A stretch of 27,607 nt of DNA from Elysia marginata (taxonomy: Eukaryota > Mollusca > Gastropoda > Plakobranchidae): the NCBI GenBank assembly GCA_019649035.1, contig BMAT01012594.1, positions 72,075 through 99,681 of the forward strand, written 5' to 3'. The translations under genes and the position numbers were made by a program. Below the pieces are notes generated by a model. That model saw only the letters and a program-made list of their open reading frames with translations, did no database searches and was not told the DNA's origin. Of the stretch, positions 10,469 to 20,382 are shown one piece after another; the first letter of the stretch is position 1; each line of letters starts with the position of its first letter.

Positions 10469-11323
10469 ACCAAGATTGCTAAAGAACAGTCCTTCACACC
10501 AGTCAGAGGCCGAAACAAAAGTCGGCTGAATAAGCCCGTTACATCATCATTCTCCAGACAAAAGCCTATGACTCTAACGAGCTGCTTATTTTAGTACATT
10601 CAATGCTCTGTTCGCGCAAATTATTGTGAATAATGAGATCACTAATTTAAACATCGTAGTAAACTAGAAAGAGTGGCTAGATAGACACAATCATGGAACA
10701 AGAGAGGTGTACAGATCTAGGTGTGGTTTGACGTTTTAGAGCAGTGAGAAGTAGTGAGAAAAGAGTCGAGCCCATACGATAATTAGAGTAACAACTGTAA
10801 AGATTGCCATCTCCCTTTATGTCCAGTTATTAGACCTGTACTTAGTCACCTCGTGCTATGACGTGGGTGTTCTACTTAGATCTCTTAGGCCATAACCGAC
10901 TTCTCTAAAATACTGATCACCCTCAGGATGCGAATCCAAGTCACCATTCTGATGACTGAAAATAGCAGTACTCATCATCATAATGAGGTTAAAACCACCT
11001 TTCGTTTAGCTTACCTTAAGATGTCACCACGAGCCACAGCGTGATTAGCTCATTATATAATAATAATAATGGAGTTATTTTCTAGCGTCTCTTCCTACAT
11101 GTAGGCTCGAATCTCTTTACAAAAGTATGTCTACCCAAACATACAATGCTGATATAATGACGATTTTGTACAAAACATACACCATTAACAATTCGAAAAA
11201 ACAGAAGAAAAACAAAAGGTGCATGTACAAAAATTAGAAAAAAAAATATACATTGACCATCGGTAGTTGGATAAGTTTCTCGAGACAAACTAATTAAGGT
11301 CTTCATATTCCGTGAACAAAAAA
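10469..11323. other. Non-coding stretch, nothing recognised
   Basis: AT-rich, with a short (AAT)n patch near 11057-11071. Confidence 0.65.
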
Positions 11324-11600
11324 TTATGTTTTCAATAGTGTCTTAAACTGATTTACAAACGTAGCCTCCCTGATGGAAAGGGGAAGGGCATTCCAGTCTA
11401 CTGGTACACATTGCACAAAAGCTCTATTGCCATCTTTTCTAGATGGTTTACATGGAACTGACAACAGAGCTTTGTTACATGATCTTAAGTTGCGAATAGG
11501 GGTGTACAAGGTAGCGGGCTTAACAACCTTAATGCTTGGCAAAAGACGTTGATTCGTAACAATTTGGGCAAGACAGGGTTGTATTTGTTTTGAGAGCTTT
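11324..11600 (-). pseudogene. LINE C-terminal fragment (jockey/CR1-like tail)
   Basis: Minus-strand translation gives TPIRNLRSCNKALLSVPC, then GNRAFVQCVPVDWNALPLSI and FVNQFKTLLKT before a stop at 11324. This is the conserved tail of many jockey/CR1-type reverse transcriptase proteins (consensus of the type LRS...L.VP......G.RAF...AP..WN.LP..IR......FK..LK). Only roughly the last 70-90 residues are recognisable; upstream similarity fades near 11540-11600. No catalytic RT motifs are present. There is no visible 3' tail or duplication, so the ends are approximate. Confidence 0.75.
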
Positions 11601-11620
11601 ACTTTTCTCTGCCCAACCAC

Positions 11621-12853
11621 AACTTAAAAACTCCATCAATAGAACAGTTTATTCCAACCCCAACCCCCTCCCCCCAAAAAAAAATAAATTAGAAATTTAT
11701 CTTATTTTTTACCATTGTGTTCCAGGGTTCTACCTTTTCTACAGTGAAGTTTGCACACATCAACTTATGAGCTCTATTTCGGATGCTCGTACGTTAGCTT
11801 CGACCAATCTATTACTCTATGTATGTGGAGCACATCATGTTAATAATATCATGTGTTTGGTTATGTTGACTGGAACATAGAGTGAAATAAGAGTGGCTGA
11901 TCTTTGTTGGTTGGCTGGTTGTGTTTACCAGCATGGCCGACTAAGGTACGTTCGTTATTCAGAACTTTCGTTTATGTGCACAATGCCAAAGAAAATCTCC
12001 TTTAAGGAATCTCTTTTTTTTTCAGAATAGCAAATATTTCTCCTAGGCACAATGAACTTTTTCCTTGGCGTAAACGATCTAGCTTTCTTTAACATCTGCC
12101 ATTCTATTTTATGTCCCATGTTTTTTACTTTTCCGCTGGAAACTAAAAAGTAATAATACCAACCACAAAATAGAATGGCAAATTTTGTTAAAATCCTAAA
12201 AACCTGATATTCAGTTTTGCGCACTATGCCTTCAGGAAAATTTGAAATTCTAACCAAGAGACCAACTCTCAACCACCTATGGGAAATCTTCACTTTTTGT
12301 GTGCAAAAGAAACGTCATCTCCTGAATAATTTGTCCGGCACTTTCGATATGATGTCTACCGAGGAACTACGAAACACAGTGTATAGGCTAAAGGCAAAGG
12401 AAGGTAGATCTAATACTATATAGATAAATAGATACAGAGAGAGAAAGAGCAATATTGTACACAAACAGAGAGGAGAAATCGATAGAGAGATAGACAGATA
12501 CAGATTTACAGATAAAGATGGATAGAAAGAGAGAGTTGGCAAAATGCACCACCATCTGCGCTAGAAGCATGTGCGATACTCTAGTGGTGGCCTAGAAACC
12601 ACTGAAAACAAAATGAAATAAAAGAAGAAAAAAAGATGGGTTTAATGGTGTTCTACAAGATTTGTGATGTTTCAGTCAATAGATGAGTCAGCTTATGACG
12701 GTTTACCTAATAAAACACAAAACAATAAACAAAGATAACGTTGATGGCATACTTGTCCATTCCTTTACGAAAGACTCATTGAGAAATCGTATGATTTCAA
12801 CATAAAGTATGGCTTGGTTTCTGAGTGGACGGAAGGAAGGTGTAAGGGTAGCA
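11621..12853. other. Non-coding stretch with a hairpin
   Basis: Apart from the 12097-12180 inverted repeat and a GATA/GAGA-rich patch at 12420-12535, nothing is recognised. The frames at 11955-12293 (-) and 12217-12423 (+) overlap each other and show no family motif. Confidence 0.6.
12097..12180. repeat. Inverted repeat, 14-bp perfect arms
   Basis: TGCCATTCTATTTT (12097-12110) and AAAATAGAATGGCA (12167-12180) are exact reverse complements with a 56-base loop. Pairing outside the arms is weak. Confidence 0.7.
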
Positions 12854-13439
12854 NNNNNNNNNNNNNNNNNNNNNNNNNNNNNNNNNNNNNNNNNNNNNNN
12901 NNNNNNNNNNNNNNNNNNNNNNNNNNNNNNNNNNNNNNNNNNNNNNNNNNNNNNNNNNNNNNNNNNNNNNNNNNNNNNNNNNNNNNNNNNNNNNNNNNNN
13001 NNNNNNNNNNNNNNNNNNNNNNNNNNNNNNNNNNNNNNNNNNNNNNNNNNNNNNNNNNNNNNNNNNNNNNNNNNNNNNNNNNNNNNNNNNNNNNNNNNNN
13101 NNNNNNNNNNNNNNNNNNNNNNNNNNNNNNNNNNNNNNNNNNNNNNNNNNNNNNNNNNNNNNNNNNNNNNNNNNNNNNNNNNNNNNNNNNNNNNNNNNNN
13201 NNNNNNNNNNNNNNNNNNNNNNNNNNNNNNNNNNNNNNNNNNNNNNNNNNNNNNNNNNNNNNNNNNNNNNNNNNNNNNNNNNNNNNNNNNNNNNNNNNNN
13301 NNNNNNNNNNNNNNNNNNNNNNNNNNNNNNNNNNNNNNNNNNNNNNNNNNNNNNNNNNNNNNNNNNNNNNNNNNNNNNNNNNNNNNNNNNNNNNNNNNNN
13401 NNNNNNNNNNNNNNNNNNNNNNNNNNNNNNNNNNNNNNN
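12854..13439. other. Assembly gap (586 N)
   Basis: Unresolved bases. The right flank (13440-13503) is GA-rich, so a purine-rich simple repeat may have caused the gap. Open frames across it are meaningless. Confidence 0.99.
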
Positions 13440-13749
13440 AGAGAGCTGAAAAGAGGTTGATAGGAAGGTGGGACGAAGAGAGAGATTCAGAGAGAGAGAG
13501 TTGGGGTGATAATACGACAAGAACCTAATTACAATTATCTGATGAACTGTAACAAAAGGCTCTAAGGTAGGGAGAGTTATTGAATAACGTGTATATTATA
13601 CATCTTATCATTTTAACTTTATGTGCGTAGTAAAGAAATGATTTCTGTATTACCGCTCTAGTACATTAAATAGGCCGTATCGGCAATAAAAAATATAAGA
13701 TAAAAGCAATAAAATCGATCATGATATTGTGAAGAGAGGAAAGGAAAAA

Positions 13750-13774
13750 GGGGGCGGGGTGGGTAGAGGGGGGG
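13750..13774 (+). other. G-quadruplex motif
   Basis: G-runs G5-C-G4-T-G3-TAGA-G7 meet the usual G3+N1-7 rule. A further G-rich patch lies at about 13955-13980. Confidence 0.6.
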
Positions 13775-14094
13775 AGGTTTTTGAGAAGATTAGGTGAGCA
13801 CAGGGGTTACGGATTTGGTCAATGTTTTGTGCTGAGGTGAGCACAATGAAATAATAGGATAGAGAGCAGTAAAGTTCTTACAGATGTTGCAAAGAATTAA
13901 GGTTTTGTGTTTTCAGGTCCGACTTTGTAGGAGAATAGATTGAGGAAGAGAAAGAGGGGGGAGGAGGGGGGTCGGAAGGGAAAACGGGGAAAGGAAGAGA
14001 TAAAGAAACCTTGAAAAACAGCGATGGCGCGAGAAAATTAAGGAAGTGAAAAAAAAAGATAAGAGAGACAAAATAAAAGATGTGAGAAATAACA

Positions 14095-14122
14095 AGAGAG
14101 AGAGAGATATATATATATATAT
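14095..14122. repeat. (GA)n-(TA)n compound microsatellite
   Basis: About seven GA units pass directly into eight TA units. Confidence 0.93.
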
Positions 14123-14489
14123 AATAAATGAGAAAATGAGACGAGGGGTGAATAACGAATGCTGGGTAAGACAGCGAAAATGGAAAGGAAGGACGCTTAA
14201 TTCATTGCATTGTACGAATTGAACAACAGTTTACTCTGTCACTGACGTAACAGGCCTAGTGGCCACACTGCTCACATTTCTGATGAACTTACAAGCTTAT
14301 TCACCCAAACACTCGAGATTTGTTGCGGTCCTAATCAGACGGCAACCTTTCACACACCAATGTTACTAATTTTATCTCCCTACCGTGTCCAAATAAAAAT
14401 AGTAGAGCGTTTTAATGAAGCTCTAAATTTTACCAAAATAGTCCAAATATGTACTGAACAGCCTAATGTCAACCAACATACCTTCTCAA

Positions 14490-14700
14490 CTCACAGATGA
14501 GCAACAGTTGAAACCGCGCATTACTGAATCACTCTGGGAAGATCTTTCACTGCCCAGAGTCGGGTACTCCTTCAACGCGAGAGTTAGGCAGAGAAATGTG
14601 TGTAAATAGCTTAATCCAAGGTTTAAAAACCGAGCTGTAAACCTGGGCTTGAACCCTACACCTCCTTGCTCGAGAACTTGACCCTCGGCATCCCGGGGAG
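14490..14700 (-). mobile_element. tRNA-derived SINE, diverged
   Basis: On the minus strand there is an A-box-like TGCCGAGGGTCAAG (about 14676-14690) and a B-box-like GGTTCAAGCCC (14645-14655) about 30 bases apart. The body contains TTTACACACATTTCTCTGCC and GAGTACCCGACTCTGGGCAG. The body follows the same plan as the SINE in the IL-17 intron (TTCCTC...CACC...GGGCACCTGGCTCTAGGCAG), so the two are probably related. Ends are approximate. Confidence 0.65.
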
Positions 14701-15220
14701 CTCCTCTCATGCACAGGCTTTTTCCTTTGGCTGTCTTTTATTACATAAGTTCCTCGTCTTCTGACTAATGAGTCATCTGTTGTACATGGTAAATCTCAAA
14801 TCACGCACAGTATGGAGATATACTAGGGATTTACGTATTTCAACCTACGCTAACCAATAATCAATATCTCCATGGGCTTGTAACAGATGGCCCTGTCATT
14901 AGAAGAAAATCGTGGTGCGTACTCTTACCTTTCCATTTTTTCATCGAGTTGTAGAGATAGACATCGCCTTAATATCACACACAGACTTTGCACAGGGACG
15001 TTTATAGGCTACATGTACTTGTTTTGCTTGTGTTCGGGTGTTTTTCTCCTACAAACGTTAGAGTCTCACTGCAGATGTAAAAACAAGCTCTGGGATCTAC
15101 CCCGTTGTAGATGACGCTGTTATCTTGTTTGTGTTGTTGGATAATACGTTACGCTCCTGTGATATTTTAGTTGTTATGTAGGGTTACTAAGAGGATCTTG
15201 CGAAAATGAAGAAGATGAGG
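14701..15220. other. Non-coding stretch, nothing recognised
   Basis: Includes a frame at 14887-15114 (+) of 75 codons without recognisable motifs. Confidence 0.6.
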
Positions 15221-15370
15221 AATAATAATAAGAAGATGATGATGATGATCATGATGATGATGATGATGATGATGATAATGGTGATGTTGGTGATGATGAT
15301 GATGATGGTGATGATGATGTTGATGATGATGATGATGATGTTGATGATGATGATGACGAGGGTGGTGATA
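15221..15370. repeat. (GAT)n trinucleotide array, interrupted
   Basis: Begins with AAT units, passes to GAT with occasional GTT and GGT units, then ends in a GGA-rich stretch. Confidence 0.95.
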
Positions 15371-15874
15371 AAGGAAGAGGAGGCGGAGGAGAAGAAGTGT
15401 CAGACTACAGAATGCCTTGGCCTTTGAGTAAAACCAAAAACCACTTTTTGAAAGGAAAAAAAGAACAATATTTGTACATAGATTGCTACCAGAAAACACA
15501 GTTTTCGCTTACTTATTAGGTGCTAAAAGTGACAAAAAATGCTGCTGTTTTTTTTTTCATCAGAAAAACCTATATGCAACCAACTTAAAGACAATTTTAT
15601 TTGAAACAACTACAAGAAAGGCAATACCTTGCATACCTGTAACGGTATGTTTAAGAGCGAAAGCGGTCACAACACTCAATTGAAATCTTTAGTTATTTTG
15701 CTGAAGATTCAGGCGTTTGGAGTGCGCAAGGCGAGGCAGCGCTAGAAAGCCAATGCGTCTCTTGGGGAAAAAATTAAGTTTTAATGAAACGCTGACCTGC
15801 TATGCACGAACAAAGCATTGAACAGAACTCTAGCTATCTTTCTCTCTCACTCCCAACCTGTGTCTTTTATGTTC

Positions 15875-15879
<5 letters not shown>

Positions 15880-15941
<62 letters not shown>
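15880..15941. repeat. (TC)n dinucleotide microsatellite
   Basis: About 30 near-uninterrupted TC units inside duplication unit A. The matching place in unit B (near 17545) has only short CT runs, so the array grew after the duplication or shrank in B. Confidence 0.97.
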
Positions 15942-15944
<3 letters not shown>

Positions 15945-16124
15945 CTTTTGATATCTTCCTGTTTTATTTTACACAATCTGGCATCCTGGCATGTATCAAA
16001 TTCTTTTTGTCTTTACTCTACGACCAGCCAGCCAACACAGACCAGTCACTAGCCATCTGATGAGGGCAGAGCTGCCCGAAACTTTAAAGCAATGGCGAGG
16101 TACAAAATTTAGGTAATATGACAA

Positions 16125-16135
16125 TAGATAGATTA

Positions 16136-16171
<36 letters not shown>

Positions 16172-16218
16172 GTAGATAGATAGATAGATAGATAGGTAGG
16201 TAGGTAGGTAGGTAGGTG
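16125..16218. repeat. (GATA)n passing into (GGTA)n tetranucleotide array
   Basis: GATA units run to about 16195 and then switch to GGTA units (16196-16217). Further scattered GATA units reach 16336. Found in unit A only. Confidence 0.95.
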
Positions 16219-16419
16219 GAAAAAAGAAAGATAGATAGGTTCAATACAAAAAGATAGATAGAAAAAGACAGGTAGTTTGATAGATAGATAGAAAGTAAGA
16301 TAGATGGACAGGTTGATAGAAAGATGGATAGATAAAATAAACAGACCGGGGGTGCACCGATAAACATGAGTACCATGAGTCCCGAGACACAGAATGGAAT
16401 ACTTGGTTAAATGAGTGAA

Positions 16420-16612
16420 TGAGACCGAGAGACAGAGACAGGCAGACACAAAGGCAGACCAAGACAGACACATAGAGAGACGGAGACAGACATAAACAAA
16501 CAGAGCCACCAACAGACAGACACATAAAGAGAGAACGAAAGCGACAGACAAACAGAGAGAGATGGAGTGAGACACACAGAGAGTGGGAATGACAAAGAAA
16601 GAGTGACAGAGC

Positions 16613-16643
<31 letters not shown>

Positions 16644-16645
16644 TA
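16420..16645. repeat. CAGA-rich and (GA)n low-complexity tract, unit A
   Basis: A purine-rich tract built of CAGA/GACA units, ending in a pure (GA)n run at about 16617-16643. It corresponds to the longer tract in unit B. Confidence 0.9.
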
Positions 16646-17000
16646 GTTGAGTGTGCCACACAGATGTTTAGAACTAAATACTAAGGCAGAGTTTACAGAT
16701 GTTTAGACACACAGACAGATAGATAGACTGAAGAAAAGATAGACAGGCAGATAAAGATTTAAGCGAAGACAGAAGAAAGGCAGATAGTGACAGGTTAATG
16801 TAGATAGAACAGTCAGGTCAAATGTCTATGGTTTACAATCGTGATTTTAAAGAGCAGTAAGAGTTTGTACACTAAATCTCAAGTCTCAATTTATGCGCCA
16901 CTTGTTTTACATCCTTTCCATGAATAGACTCGTGTCATAAAAAAAACTTTAACAAAGACGATTTTCTTCGAAAAATACTTTAGGAAACAACGAGTCAAGT

Positions 17001-17256
17001 ACGTGGTATAAGGTTCACAAAGTCATCATAACAAAAGTAGATAGCCTGCACGTGAAAGCGTATTTTTTTCTATTGTTCATGATTCGTAATAGACAAATTT
17101 GTAAACTTTTATCTTAAGAGCTGGTTGGGCACCTTCTCACTTAGATGAATAGATGTAAGCTGCAATAAGAGTTGAATATTCCAAAGGATATCCTGGTATT
17201 ATGTTTCACTGCTGGAAAGAAAAATAACATTGTCAAGAGAGATGGTAGGAGGGGGT
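17001..17256. other. Spacer between the two duplication units
   Basis: Sequence after the end of unit A that has no counterpart after unit B. Confidence 0.6.
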
Positions 17257-17416
17257 GAAGAAGAAGAAGAAGAAGAAGAAGCAGAAGAAGAAAAAGAAGA
17301 AGAAGAAGAAGAAGAAGCGGAAGAAGAAAAAGAAGAAGAAGAAGAAGAAGAAGAAGTAAAGAAGCAGGAGGAGGAAGAGGAGCCGAAGAAGAAGTAGAAG
17401 AAGAAGAAGAAGAAGA
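17257..17416. repeat. (AAG)n trinucleotide array, interrupted
   Basis: About 160 bases of GAA/AAG units with GCA, GCG and GGA interruptions, lying just before duplication unit B. An all-purine strand like this can form triplex DNA. Confidence 0.95.
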
Positions 17417-17426
17417 GCAACAACAA

Positions 17427-18525
17427 CTCTTGGGAAAAAGTTTAGTTCGATTGAAGCGCTGATCAGCAATGCACAACCAGTGAAATGAACAAAACTTTAA
17501 CTGACTTTCTTTCTCACTCCTACCCTGTGTCTTTATGTTGTTCCTCTCTTTGTCTTACCTCGTAACAACTTTTTGTTTCTTTTTACACCACCCGACCCTC
17601 TTGCACACACAAAACGGTCCCCGACACACAAAATAAAGTACTTCGTTAAAACGAGTGAATGTGAGCGAGAGAGTTACAGACAGAGACAGACACACAAACA
17701 AACACAGAAAGAGACAAAGACAGGCATACAGAGAGAAATATAGACAGACACAGAGGCAGACAGGTAGCCATACGGAGAGACGAAGTCAGACATACAAACA
17801 CACAGAAGGCAAGAGACAGAGATCAAGAAACAGACAGACACACAGACAGACGATGTTACACAGACAGGCAGACGGAGACAGATAAAAAGAGGGTGAAAGT
17901 GACAGAAACAGGCAGACACAGAGAGAGATAGACAGACACACAGACACGAAAGAAACAGAGGCAGATATACAGACACATAAAGAAACAAAGACAGACATAC
18001 AGACAGGCGAAGACGAATACGCAGAGAGATGGAGACAGAGACGCAGAGAGTGGGTAAGACAAAGACAGACAAAGAAAGAGTGACAGAGCGAGACAGAGAC
18101 AGAGAGAGAGAGTAGTTGAGTGTGCCACACAGATGTTTAGACCTAAATACTAAGGCAGAATTCACAGATGTTTAGACACACAGACAGATAGATAGACAGT
18201 GAGAAAAGATACACAGGCAGATAAAGATATAAGCGAAGACAGAAGAAAGACAGATAGAGGCAGGTTAATGGAGACAGAACAGTCAGGTCAAAAATCTCTG
18301 TGGTGTACAATCGTGAATTTAAAGAGCAGTAAGAGTTTCTTCATAGACTCGCAAGTGTCAATTTATCTGCCACTTGTGTTACATTGTGTCTATAAATAGC
18401 CTCGCGCTATTCTAAGAAGCATTTTAACAAAGCCGGATTTCCGTCATTCAACAAGCAAAGAAAATTTCAGCTTTTGATGATTTTCTTTGAAAAACACTTT
18501 TCGAAAATAATGGCCAAGACTCATG
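17427..18525. repeat. Segmental tandem duplication, unit B
   Basis: Unit B starts CTCTTGGGAAAAAG and repeats unit A's blocks, including GTAGTTGAGTGTGCCACAC (near 18112-18130) and AAAGAGCAGTAAGAGTTT. It has about 45 extra bases near 18433-18478 that unit A lacks (between TTTAACAAAGCC and GATTTTCTTTG). It ends just before a (GAT)n array. Confidence 0.88.
17650..18112. repeat. CAGA-rich low-complexity tract, unit B
   Basis: About 460 bases of CAGA/GACACA units, roughly twice the length of its counterpart in unit A. All long frames across it, on both strands, are repeat translations. Confidence 0.92.
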
Positions 18526-18534
18526 ATGATGATA

Positions 18535-18569
<35 letters not shown>
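18522..18569. repeat. (GAT)n array after duplication unit B
   Basis: About 16 GAT units with one GATAAT interruption near 18530. Confidence 0.95.
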
Positions 18570-18571
<2 letters not shown>

Positions 18572-18826
18572 AAAACAGGAGTCAGTTTTTCAAGTCCGTT
18601 TAAACGATCAATGTCAAGGACTGTCGAAAAATTTATGAGAAATAGCCACCATAGACCTTCTTTAAAAAACCGGATTCAACACAATTAGACGACGATAGGC
18701 AAAAGTTACATCTGGATGGTTGTTCAAAACGAAACCAGAATAACTTAAGGTTTCGTTCTTTCACAGAAACCGGATCTAACCTATCGAGTGAGTGTTCTCA
18801 TAATCAAAGCCTGTTCCACTCAACAA

Positions 18827-18973
18827 CACTATATATATAGAGAGAGAGCGAGGTTTTTTCATTTATTGATATTTGCATAGAGGCTTTCACACTCTTTGAT
18901 TAATGTACAATTTAAAGCAAAGATTGTTCTTCTATAGAAGTTTGAATCTCATCAGAATAATTCCTATACAAGA
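18827..18973 (+). promoter_or_regulatory. Possible promoter and 5' UTR of the IL-17-like gene
   Basis: Just upstream of the start codon there is a TATA-like run (ACTATATATATAG, 18828-18840) running into GA repeats, and a perfect octamer motif ATTTGCAT at 18871-18878. Both could be chance in AT-rich DNA. I saw no clear kappaB site. The transcription start is unknown. Confidence 0.2.
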
Positions 18974-19377
18974 ATGTTTATCTCACGCAGAACGAAATCG
19001 ACTAAGTTGAGCATGGTTTTGGTTTACATACTCGCAATCTTTGTGAGCAGTGCCGGTTCAAATCCCGTCATCAAAGGTTCAGATACCAGAGCAGTGCCCT
19101 CAGTTGTGAACAACCAGTCAGGATTAGAAGATGAAATCAGCATCTTTCCACCAGACCGAATGCTGCAAGCCAGACCACCCCTCACAGAGCCTCTGTACAT
19201 GGGCCTGGACCCCGGGACAAACACCAATCACAACAACTTGGTCTCCCTACCAGCTACCCAACCACAAGAGTGCCCAGCAAGTTCAGGCTCTTGGTTCCCA
19301 GGCCAGGCATTCAACCTCAGGTCCACCTGCCCGTGGATTTGGGAGGTCGTTGACAACGGGGAGAATGCGTATCCCAG
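18974..19377 (+). CDS. IL17-like: IL-17-like cytokine, coding exon 1 (signal peptide, pre-domain, start of IL-17 fold)
   Basis: This exon encodes the first 134 residues plus two bases of codon 135 of a predicted secreted cytokine. The ATG at 18974 is the first after an in-frame stop at 18935-18937 and has A at -3. Residues 1-28 look like a signal peptide: a basic start (RRTKSTK), then the hydrophobic core MVLVYILAIFVSSAG; Met14 is an alternative start. Residues 30-99 are a low-complexity, proline-rich pre-domain with one sequon (N47-Q-S). The IL-17 fold begins near C100 and includes the family hallmark NLRSTCPWIWEVVDN (residues 114-128), followed by NGENAYPR. The donor is CCCAG|GTAAAC at 19377/19378, phase 2; reading on gives a stop at once (19379-19381). 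In animals IL-17 ligands are secreted, act as dimers on IL-17 receptors and signal to NF-kB through Act1/CIKS-type adaptors; receptor use here is inference. An upstream 5'-UTR exon is possible (acceptor-like TTCTTCTATAG ending 18937). Confidence 0.88.
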
Positions 19378-19394
19378 GTAAACAAAAAAAAACG

Positions 19395-19690
19395 TATTTG
19401 TTTGGCTCAGTGGTTAGCGCGTCGGATTTGTGATCCGGCGGTCGCAGGTTCAGTTCCCAACCACGACGCATGTTGTAACTGTCTTAGGAAAGCAATTCCT
19501 CCACATATTCCTCATTCCACCCACCTGTAAGATGGGCACCTGGCTCTAGGCAGTGCTTGAAAGTTGTAGAATGTTAGTATTTGAGCTGCCTAATAGGCAG
19601 CCGTGCTGTAATGCTCTGAAACATGAGTTGAATTTGCTTTGGTGTGTATTGGCCTGCTGGGAGAAATATGTAAAGTCCTGAGACTGCCTT
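19395..19690 (+). mobile_element. tRNA-derived SINE in the IL-17 intron
   Basis: A Pol III split promoter is visible: an A box TGGCTCAGTGG (19403-19413) and a B box GGTTCAGTTCC (19447-19457), with a tRNA-like D arm and an anticodon stem-loop (CGGA-TTTGTGA-TCCG). The body holds the block CCACCCACCTGTAAGATGGG, close to the CCACCCAGGTGTAAATGGG-type block I know from mollusc SINEs. The 3' end is put near 19690 (GTAAAGTCCTGAGAC) and is uncertain. The SINE starts within about 20 bases of the 5' splice site. Confidence 0.82.
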
Positions 19691-19989
19691 TTAGTTATTG
19701 TTCACGTTCTTTGTACCTCGCAAGCTTACCAGAAGCTTTTATTGTAGATCATTAATCTCGCCTTTCCTATCAATGTTTAATTTGAGCGTTTCTTGACCTT
19801 AGACTGCAATACTCTTATGAGGCCCAGTAACATAATGCTGTGTTTGACCGGTGGTGTCTAAACTAGGATAAGTGTAAATGCTTGGATTTTTACGTGGAGA
19901 ATTCATGTTTTTCAAAAAACATTTTCAATGCCTCAAACGTTTGTGAAGTAATTTCTAACATATATAAATATAGAGCGAGTAGCATCATC

Positions 19990-20007
19990 AGTAGTAGCAG
20001 TAATAGT

Positions 20008-20067
<60 letters not shown>

Positions 20068-20071
20068 TAGT

Positions 20072-20131
<60 letters not shown>

Positions 20132-20209
20132 GGTTGTAGTAGTAGTAGTAAGTAGTAGTAGTAGTAGTAGTAGTGGTAGTGATGGTGGTGGTGACGGTAG
20201 TGATAGCTG
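19990..20209. repeat. (TAG)n trinucleotide microsatellite, interrupted
   Basis: An array of TAG/AGT units with CAG (near 20070-20087) and GTG interruptions. It lies inside the IL-17 intron, about 175 bases before the acceptor. ORFs across it are low-complexity shadows. Confidence 0.95.
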
Positions 20210-20382
20210 AATCGTAAACGATACATTGGCTTAACGATGGCTCCAACACTTGAATTCTAATAAATTGGTGGTAAGGCTAAAATGGCCGCCAATAAGCACC
20301 ATCAATTTTTACACTAATTACACTAGAGAATAATGGTTTCTTTGTTGTTTTTTTTTTGTCTTCCCATCCTCATCCCGTCCAG

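Larger units (their letters stand above)
13504..14489. other. Non-coding stretch, purine-rich patches
   Basis: Holds G-rich and GA-rich patches (13735-13780, 13925-14105) and the (GA)(TA) microsatellite, with no gene recognised. Confidence 0.65.
15757..17000. repeat. Segmental tandem duplication, unit A
   Basis: Unit A starts at CTCTTGGGGAAAA and continues with CGCTGACCTGCTATGCAC, the CACTCCCAACCTGTGTC block, SSR-rich DNA, GTAGTTGAGTGTGCCACAC (16644-16662) and the CAGATGTTTAGA blocks. It ends near TTTAACAAAGACGATTTTC and the bases after it. All blocks recur in order at 17427-18525. Unit A carries a (TC)n array and a (GATA)n block that unit B lacks or has lost. Confidence 0.88.
19378..20382 (+). 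other. Intron of the IL-17-like gene
   Basis: A 1005-base phase-2 GT-AG intron splits the IL-17 domain between the YPR motif and the first CxC cysteine pair. It has a pyrimidine tract and CCAG acceptor, with a branch-like CTAAT near 20314. It is filled by a tRNA-derived SINE and a (TAG)n array. The boundaries are inferred from domain continuity and splice consensus, not from transcript data. Confidence 0.85.

Noticed and set aside
11955-12423. 112-codon minus frame and 68-codon plus frame overlapping each other
   Set aside because: No family motif in either, and they overlap near a hairpin; chance frames are likelier.
12765-13528. Long frames on both strands
   Set aside because: They span the N gap and have no real sequence content.
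15167-15499. Histidine-rich minus frame that looks like a metal-binding protein
   Set aside because: It is the (GAT)n array read on the other strand.
15996-16661. Long minus frames with YLSIYLS and SLSLSL repeats, like a membrane protein
   Set aside because: Translations of (GATA)n and CAGA/GA repeats.
17141-18165. Long frames on both strands
   Set aside because: Translations of (AAG)n and CAGA-rich DNA in the second duplication unit.
19401-19470. A functional tRNA gene (anticodon loop TTTGTGA)
   Set aside because: The acceptor stem does not pair and a SINE body follows directly, so it is a SINE head.
19024-19471. Minus frames over the IL-17 exon and SINE
   Set aside because: Antisense shadows of exon 1 and of the tRNA-like head.
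20279-20290. AAAATGGCCGCC as a YY1-type promoter site for a second gene
   Set aside because: A single site inside the IL-17 intron with no downstream ORF other than exon 2.
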